Source: Kocuria dechangensis (GTDB taxonomy: Bacteria > Actinomycetota > Actinomycetes > Actinomycetales > Micrococcaceae). From it: a stretch of DNA of 64,000 nt. The stretch lies in the NCBI RefSeq assembly GCF_014636775.1, contig NZ_BMEQ01000004.1, positions 186,001-250,000 of the forward strand, given 5' to 3'. Made by a program: the position numbers and the translations under genes. This document shows, piece by piece, positions 59,455 through 64,000 of the stretch. Under the pieces are notes generated by a model. That model searched no databases. It saw nothing but the letters and a program-made list of their open reading frames with translations, and was not told the DNA's origin. Position 1 is the first letter of the stretch; each line of letters opens with the position of its first letter.

Positions 59455-60197
59455 CAGGCACCTGCCTTCTGGATCGAGCGCAGCAACGGACCGGGAACGA
59501 CCTCGTCCATCGGCAGGCCGCGGCGGGCCGCGACGGCTGCCGGCTCCTCGAGCTGGCGGAGGGCCTGGATGGTTGCGTGCACGATGTTGATCTGGTTCGA
59601 CGAGCCCAGGGACTTGGAGAGCACGTCGTGGATGCCGGCGCACTCGAGCACGGCGCGCACCGGACCACCGGCGATCACTCCGGTACCCGGGGTCGCCGGG
59701 CGCAGCATGACGACGCCTGCGGCGGCCTCGCCCTGCACGCGGTGCGGGATGGTGCGCTCCTCGATGCGGGGGACGCGGAAGAAGTTCTTCTTCGCCTCCT
59801 CCACGCCCTTCGAGATCGCGGCCGGCACCTCCTTGGCCTTGCCGTAGCCCACACCGACCATGCCGTTGCCGTCACCGACGACGACGAGGGCGGTGAAGCT
59901 GAAGCGACGGCCGCCCTTGACGACCTTCGACACGCGGTTGATGGTCACGACGCGCTCGAGGAACTTGTCCTTCTCCTCGTCGCGGCCGCCACGGCCCCCG
60001 CGGCCGCCACGCTCGCCGCGGCCGCCACGCTCGCCGCCGCGCCCGCCACGATCGCCGCCGCGGCCCCCGCGGTCGCCGCGGGAGTCCTGGGAGCGGTTGT
60101 CGGTGGACTCGGTGGTCTGCTGGGCCCCGGTCGCTTCCGTGGAAGCAGTGCTGGCTTCGGTCACCTGAGTTTCCTTCTCGTTGTTCTGCTCGCTCAC
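59454..60197 (-). CDS. rpsE: 30S ribosomal protein S5 with RGG-rich N-terminal extension
   Basis: S5 supports decoding accuracy and mRNA unwinding at the entry channel. The core from about residue 75 has [40 protein letters not shown] and [20 protein letters not shown]. The first 75 residues are an extension: about 38 Thr/Ser/Glu-rich residues, then about 33 (40-72) made almost only of Arg, Gly, Asp and Glu in RGG units ([17 protein letters not shown]). RGG tracts usually bind RNA. The GTG at 60195-60197 overlaps the rplR stop (GTGA). The total of 247 residues is well above the bacterial norm of about 165. Confidence 0.96.
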   Translation of the reverse strand: MSEQNNEKETQVTEASTASTEATGAQQTTESTDNRSQDSRGDRGGRGGDRGGRGGERGGRGERGGRGGRGGRDEEKDKFLERVVTINRVSKVVKGGRRFSFTALVVVGDGNGMVGVGYGKAKEVPAAISKGVEEAKKNFFRVPRIEERTIPHRVQGEAAAGVVMLRPATPGTGVIAGGPVRAVLECAGIHDVLSKSLGSSNQINIVHATIQALRQLEEPAAVAARRGLPMDEVVPGPLLRSIQKAGA

Positions 60198-60565
60198 AGT
60201 GCCAGACCTCCCTCGCGGGCGCCGTCGGCGACGGCCGCCACGCGACCGTGGTACTTGTTGCCGCCGCGGTCGAACACGACCGCCTCGACACCGGCAGCCT
60301 TGGCGCGCTCGGCCACGAGCTCACCCACGCGCTTGGCCTTGGCGGTCTTGTCCGCCTCGGTGCCGCGCAGGTCGGCCTCCATGGTGGAGGCCGAGGCCAC
60401 GGTCACGCCCTTGGTGTCGTCGACGACCTGCACGAACATGTGCCGGGCAGAGCGGTTCACGACGAGGCGCGGACGGGCGGCGGTGCCGGTGAGGTGCTTG
60501 CGCACGCGCACGTGGCGGCGGCTGCGGGCAGCGGCCTTGGACTTGCCCTTGATCTTCAGAGCCAT
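60194..60565 (-). CDS. rplR: 50S ribosomal protein L18
   Basis: Binds 5S rRNA. The 123 residues have [40 protein letters not shown], and [20 protein letters not shown] followed by REGGL near the end. The stop overlaps the rpsE start by 4 nt. Confidence 0.98.
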   Translation of the reverse strand: MALKIKGKSKAAARSRRHVRVRKHLTGTAARPRLVVNRSARHMFVQVVDDTKGVTVASASTMEADLRGTEADKTAKAKRVGELVAERAKAAGVEAVVFDRGGNKYHGRVAAVADGAREGGLAL

Positions 60566-60567
60566 GA

Positions 60568-61104
60568 TTACTTACCAGCCTTTCCGGCCTTGCGGCGGAT
60601 CTGCTCGCCGGCGTACCGCACGCCCTTGCCCTTGTAGGGCTCGGGGGCACGCAGCTTGCGGATGTTGGCGGCGACCTCGCCGACCTGCTGCTTGTCGATG
60701 CCGTTGACGGTGAGCTTGTTGACACCCTCGACGGTGAACGAGATGCCCTCCGGCGCCTTGAAGGTGATCGGGTGGCTGTAGCCCAGGGCGAACTCGAGGT
60801 CCTGGCCCTTGGCCTGCACACGGTAGCCGGTGCCCACGATCTCGATGCCCTTGGTGTAGCCCTGGGTGACGCCCTGGATCATGTTGGCGATCAGGGTGCG
60901 GGTCAGGCCGTGCAGGGAGCGGGACTCGCGCTCGTCGTTGGGACGGGCGACGGTGAGGGTGCTGTCCTCGAGCGCGACGGTGATCGGGCTGGCAACGGTG
61001 TGCTGCAGCTCGCCCTTCGCGCCCTTGACGGTGACGACGTTGCCGTCGACCTTGACCTCCACACCGGCCGGCACAGAGATGGGGAGACGTCCAATACGTG
61101 ACAT
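60568..61104 (-). CDS. rplF: 50S ribosomal protein L6
   Basis: Located near the GTPase centre. The 178 residues have [40 protein letters not shown], and the C-terminal signature [30 protein letters not shown] precedes the ATG at 61102-61104. The rplR start follows within 2 nt. Confidence 0.98.
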   Translation of the reverse strand: MSRIGRLPISVPAGVEVKVDGNVVTVKGAKGELQHTVASPITVALEDSTLTVARPNDERESRSLHGLTRTLIANMIQGVTQGYTKGIEIVGTGYRVQAKGQDLEFALGYSHPITFKAPEGISFTVEGVNKLTVNGIDKQQVGEVAANIRKLRAPEPYKGKGVRYAGEQIRRKAGKAGK

Positions 61105-61127
61105 GTTCTCTTCCTTTCTGTTCCGGG

Positions 61128-61526
61128 TTACCAGACGAACGCGAGGACTTCGCCGCCCACGCCCTTCTTCGCGGCCTGCTTGTCGGTCAGCAGCCCGGAA
61201 GAGGTGGACAGGATGGCGATGCCCAGGCCGCCGAGGACCTTGGGGAGGTTGGTGGACTTGGCGTAGACGCGCAGGCCCGGCTTGGAGATGCGCCGGACGC
61301 CCGCGATCGAGCGCTCACGGTTCGGGCCGAACTTCAGGGACAGGGTCAGGGTCTTGCCGACCTCGGCCGGCTGCTCCGTCCAGTCCGCGATGTAGCCCTC
61401 GCTCTTGAGGATGTCCGCCACGCGAGCCTTGAGCTTGGAGTACGGCATGCTCACGGTGTCGTGGTAGGCGGAGTTGGCGTTGCGCAGACGCGTCAGCATG
61501 TCCGCGACAGGATCTGTCATTGTCAT
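61128..61526 (-). CDS. rpsH: 30S ribosomal protein S8
   Basis: Primary 16S-binding protein. The 132 residues have [40 protein letters not shown] and the C-terminal [20 protein letters not shown], ending GGEVLAFVW. It follows rplE by 79 nt with no rpsN between them. A second ATG two codons inside is also possible as the start. Confidence 0.98.
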   Translation of the reverse strand: MTMTDPVADMLTRLRNANSAYHDTVSMPYSKLKARVADILKSEGYIADWTEQPAEVGKTLTLSLKFGPNRERSIAGVRRISKPGLRVYAKSTNLPKVLGGLGIAILSTSSGLLTDKQAAKKGVGGEVLAFVW

Positions 61527-61605
61527 TTTGGGGGCACGTGCCCTTCCTCGTCCCGGTTTCCGCCGGCGCCGTGGGGCGCGCGGGCGGACCTGGAACGTAG
61601 CGGGA

Positions 61606-62175
61606 TTAGTTGGTCTTGAAGGGGAAGCCGAGCGCCTTCAGCAGCGCACGGCCCTCGTCGTCGGTCTTCGCGGTGGTGACCACCGTGATGTCCATGCCGC
61701 GGACGCGGTCGATCCGGTCCTGGTCGATCTCGTGGAACATGGACTGCTCGGTGAGGCCGAAGGTGTAGTTGCCGTTGCCGTCGAACTGGCGGTCGGACAG
61801 ACCGCGGAAGTCGCGGATGCGCGGCAGGGCCAGGGTCACCAGGCGGTCGAGGAACTCCCACATGCGGTCGCCGCGCAGGGTGGTGTGCGCGCCGATGGGC
61901 ATGCCCTCGCGGAGCTTGAACTGCGCGATGGACTTCCGGGCACGGGTCACGAGCGGCTTCTGGCCGGTGATCGCGGTCAGGTCGCGGACGGCGCCGTCGA
62001 TGAGCTTGGAGTCCTTCGCGGCGTCACCCACGCCCATGTTCACGACGACCTTGACGACGCGCGGGATCTCCATGACGTTGCCGTAGGAGAACTGCTCCTG
62101 CAGCGCGGGAACGACGGTCTCCTGGTACTTGGCCTTGAAGCGCGGGGACACGCTGATCTCGGTGGTTTCGGTCAT
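61606..62175 (-). CDS. rplE: 50S ribosomal protein L5
   Basis: Binds 5S rRNA and bridges to S13. The 189 residues have [58 protein letters not shown] and a C-terminal [11 protein letters not shown]. Two starts are possible: ATG at 62173-62175 (AAGGA 6 nt upstream, sharing one base with the rplX stop), or GTG three bases earlier at 62178. The ATG has the better ribosome site and was chosen. Confidence 0.97.
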   Translation of the reverse strand: MTETTEISVSPRFKAKYQETVVPALQEQFSYGNVMEIPRVVKVVVNMGVGDAAKDSKLIDGAVRDLTAITGQKPLVTRARKSIAQFKLREGMPIGAHTTLRGDRMWEFLDRLVTLALPRIRDFRGLSDRQFDGNGNYTFGLTEQSMFHEIDQDRIDRVRGMDITVVTTAKTDDEGRALLKALGFPFKTN

Positions 62176-62519
62176 CACAGATCCTTGCCGGTGCTCTTGG
62201 AGACGCGGACGCGGACGGTCTTCTGGCGTCCGTCGCGCTCCACGGTCTCGGTGCGGTAGCCGACGCGGGTCGGCTTCTTGGTCTCCGGGTCCACGAACGC
62301 CACGTTGGACACGTGGATCGGGGCCTCGACCTTCTCGATGCCGCCGGCTTCGCCCTGCATGGAGGCCTTGCGGTGGCGGGTCATGACGTTGATGCCCTCG
62401 ACCACCACGCGGGAGGTCTCCGGGAGCACGCGCAGGACCTTGCCCTGCTTGCCCTTGTTGTCCCTGCTGCCGGAGATGACCTGCACGAGGTCACCGGTCT
62501 TGATCTTGAACTTCGCCAT
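62175..62519 (-). CDS. rplX: 50S ribosomal protein L24
   Basis: Assembly-initiating large-subunit protein with a KOW motif. The 114 residues have [49 protein letters not shown] and [20 protein letters not shown]. The ATG at 62517-62519 lies 2 nt after the rplN stop; a longer open frame reads rplN in another frame and is rejected. Confidence 0.97.
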   Translation of the reverse strand: MAKFKIKTGDLVQVISGSRDNKGKQGKVLRVLPETSRVVVEGINVMTRHRKASMQGEAGGIEKVEAPIHVSNVAFVDPETKKPTRVGYRTETVERDGRQKTVRVRVSKSTGKDL

Positions 62520-62521
62520 GG

Positions 62522-62890
62522 TCAGAGCACCTCCGGGGCCAGCGAGATGATCTTCATGAACTTCTTGTCGCGCAGCTCGCGGCCCACGGGGCCGAAGATG
62601 CGCGTGCCACGGGGGTCCCCGTCGTTCTTCAGGATCACTGCGGCGTTCTCGTCGAACTTGATGTAGGAGCCGTCCGGACGACGGCGCTCCTTCTTGGTAC
62701 GGACGATGACGGCCTTGACCACGTCGCCCTTCTTGACGTTCCCACCGGGGATCGCGTCCTTGACGGTGGCGACGATGATGTCGCCGATGCCTGCGTAGCG
62801 ACGTCCGGATCCACCGAGAACGCGGATGGTCAGGATTTCCTTCGCACCCGTGTTGTCGGCGACCTTCAGTCGCGACTCCTGCTGAATCAC
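62522..62890 (-). CDS. rplN: 50S ribosomal protein L14
   Basis: Intersubunit bridge protein. The 122 residues have [60 protein letters not shown] and [11 protein letters not shown]. The GTG at 62888-62890 has AGGAG 6 nt upstream. It is the first gene after a 356-nt gap and so probably begins a transcription unit. Confidence 0.98.
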   Translation of the reverse strand: MIQQESRLKVADNTGAKEILTIRVLGGSGRRYAGIGDIIVATVKDAIPGGNVKKGDVVKAVIVRTKKERRRPDGSYIKFDENAAVILKNDGDPRGTRIFGPVGRELRDKKFMKIISLAPEVL

Positions 62891-63246
62891 TGATTACTCC
62901 TGTCGTCACGCCGGTTCCAACACCGTTCGAGAGCACGGTGCGGGCCTTGCGGAACAGCTTGTCGGATGATGTGCCCTCCCCCGGCGTCGCACGCCGGACC
63001 GGGCCAGCTCTCCATGCCAGGAGCATCTGAACCCGCCACCAGGGGGCGCGGGGGCGCCCTGCACGCGGTCATTATGCGCTGGCACGAAGAGCTGTGGGTC
63101 GTACGGGCAGACAAATTGGCCCATACAAGCTCACCAGCCTAGCACAGACGGGGCGCTGTCCGTGCCGGGCCGGGAGCGGACGACGGCCCGTCCCTCGCGA
63201 GGAGGGACGGGCCGTCGTGGCAGTGGCCGGCTCTAGCGAGCCAGGG
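62891..63246 (-). promoter_or_regulatory. 356-nt intergenic region splitting the S10/spc cluster
   Basis: It holds the rpsQ terminator (63181-63217) and about 290 nt upstream of rplN with no supported gene. CATAAT at 63071-63076 (minus strand) is a possible -10 box for rplN but has no good -35 partner. Short open frames here have neither ribosome sites nor family resemblance. An unusually long leader or an extra promoter for the rplN unit is the likely content. Confidence 0.45.
63181..63217 (-). terminator. Terminator of rplP-rpmC-rpsQ
   Basis: A perfect 16-bp stem (CGACGGCCCGTCCCTC against 63202-63217) with a 5-nt loop, 29 nt after the rpsQ stop. Confidence 0.8.
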
Positions 63247-63537
63247 TCACTTGGCCTTCTCGAGGATCTCCACGATCCGCCACCGCTTGGCGGCGGACAG
63301 CGGGCGGGTCTCCGCGATCAGGACGAGGTCGCCGACACCGGCGGAGTTCTGCTCGTCGTGGGCCTTGACCTTCGACGAGCGGCGCATGACCTTGCCGTAC
63401 AGGGCGTGCGTGACGTTGTCCTGCAGCTGCACGACGACGGTCTTGTCCATCTTGTCGGAGACCACGTAGCCGCGGCGGGTCTTGCGGTCCCCGCGCTCGG
63501 CGGCCTGCTCGGCCCCGTTGTTGATCTGCTCGGTCAC
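63247..63537 (-). CDS. rpsQ: 30S ribosomal protein S17
   Basis: Primary 16S-binding OB-fold protein. The 96 residues have [40 protein letters not shown] and [20 protein letters not shown]. The GTG at 63535-63537 overlaps the rpmC stop as GTGA. A strong terminator follows, separating it from rplN. Confidence 0.98.
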   Translation of the reverse strand: MTEQINNGAEQAAERGDRKTRRGYVVSDKMDKTVVVQLQDNVTHALYGKVMRRSSKVKAHDEQNSAGVGDLVLIAETRPLSAAKRWRIVEILEKAK

Positions 63538-63815
63538 TTGGCGTCCTCCTCGGAGGTGGTCTCGGCGGTCTTCTCTGCGGACTCCGCCTGGGGCCGGATG
63601 CCGAGCTCGCGCTCGCGCAGCACCGTGTAGATGCGCGCGATGTCGCGCTTGACGGCCTTCAGGCGACCGTTGTTCTCGAGCTGGCCGGTTGCGGACTGGA
63701 AGCGGAGGTTGAACAGCTCCTCCTTGGCCTTGCGCAGCGCCTCAGCCAGAGACTCGTTGTCGAGGGCCGCGAGGTTCTCGACGTTCAGATCCTTGGATCC
63801 AACAGCCATTCTCAT
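63534..63815 (-). CDS. rpmC: 50S ribosomal protein L29
   Basis: Protein at the peptide exit tunnel. The 93 residues have [40 protein letters not shown] and [19 protein letters not shown]. The last 22 are an acidic tail ([16 protein letters not shown]). The ATG at 63813-63815 overlaps the rplP stop as ATGA; another ATG two codons inside is less likely. Confidence 0.97.
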   Translation of the reverse strand: MRMAVGSKDLNVENLAALDNESLAEALRKAKEELFNLRFQSATGQLENNGRLKAVKRDIARIYTVLRERELGIRPQAESAEKTAETTSEEDAK

Positions 63816-64000
63816 TCACCACCTTCGCGACGCACGATGCGTGCCTTCATCGGGAGCTTGTGGATCGCCAGGCGCAGGGCCTCACGGGCGACCTCTTCGG
63901 ACACGCCGGAGAGCTCGAACATGACGCGGCCCGGCTTGACGTTGGCGACCCACCACTCGGGGGAACCCTTACCGGAACCCATGCGGGTCTCGGCGGGCTT
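63812..64000 (-). CDS. rplP: 50S ribosomal protein L16, C-terminal part (cut by window edge)
   Basis: The last 62 residues lie in the window. They have [40 protein letters not shown] and [20 protein letters not shown], and the protein ends with Gly-Glu. The TGA at 63812-63814 overlaps the rpmC start. L16 binds at the A-site side of the 50S subunit. The N-terminal half is outside the window. Confidence 0.97.
   Translation of the reverse strand, partial: KPAETRMGSGKGSPEWWVANVKPGRVMFELSGVSEEVAREALRLAIHKLPMKARIVRREGGE

Noticed and set aside
62887-63124. Small frames of 72-75 codons between rplN and rpsQ
   Set aside because: No ribosome sites, no family resemblance, and they overlap the probable rplN control region.

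Overview
This window is chromosomal DNA of a very GC-rich actinobacterium. Evidence is the heavy use of G/C at third codon positions, many GTG starts, and four-base ATGA/GTGA overlaps. It also carries mycothiol genes (mshA with ino1), a groESL operon with CIRCE elements, and the glgX/treY/treZ route to trehalose. Together with the ribosomal gene order this suggests Micrococcales, probably Micrococcaceae (Kocuria-like). The genus is inference. I saw no phage, IS element, plasmid gene, CRISPR array, rRNA or tRNA; this is almost wholly core genome.

Layout. 1-2.2 kb: 5' end of galU (-), then 5-formyl-THF cyclo-ligase, an FmdB zinc ribbon and an orphan SAF/CpaB-like protein (+). 2.4-6.2 kb: a 1263-residue superfamily-1 helicase-like protein whose ATPase motifs are degenerate, ending in a Vsr/MTES_1575-like nuclease domain. 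6.3-12.3 kb (-): guanine nucleotide block guaA, DUF3817, SURF1, guaB3, guaB. 12.4-14.5 kb: acyltransferase-3/SGNH membrane protein. 14.7-16.8 kb (-): groES-groEL behind two CIRCE palindromes. 17.0-21.2 kb (+): iron-siderophore ABC importer with an iron-box-like promoter. 21.2-23.7 kb: THUMP-like methyltransferase and YbdK-type ligase. 23.7-27.9 kb (-): alr-tsaE and tsaB-rimI-tsaD (t6A tRNA modification). 28.0-31.4 kb: mshA and an overlapping phosphatase-like gene, facing ino1 across a perfect 27-bp hairpin. 31.6-39.9 kb (-): LysE exporter, aldo/keto reductase, treZ, treY, glgX. 40.1-48 kb: nnr-acpS, glmS, coaA, an M15 peptidase, mscL and glmM. 48.2-64 kb (-): rpsI-rplM, truA, rplQ-rpoA-rpsK-rpsM-rpmJ-infA, rlmN-map-adk-secY, rplO through rplN, rpsQ-rpmC-rplP (cut by the window edge).

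How genes work together. ino1 makes the inositol phosphate used by MshA, and the gene overlapping mshA is a candidate for the following dephosphorylation step, for which I know of no identified gene. GlmS and GlmM lead to UDP-GlcNAc, the other MshA substrate and a cell-wall precursor; Alr supplies D-Ala. GlgX, TreY and TreZ turn glycogen into trehalose. TsaB, TsaD and TsaE act together on tRNA.

Regulation seen in the sequence. Many genes have a TANNNT -10 box 6-8 nt before the start codon, which predicts leaderless mRNAs (galU, SAF gene, guaA, tsaB, alr, mshA, the phosphatase-like gene, glmS, coaA, mscL, glmM). Strong hairpins divide the ribosomal cluster into several transcription units. The points most worth following up are the degenerate helicase-nuclease, the mshA-coupled phosphatase-like gene, and the leaderless promoters.
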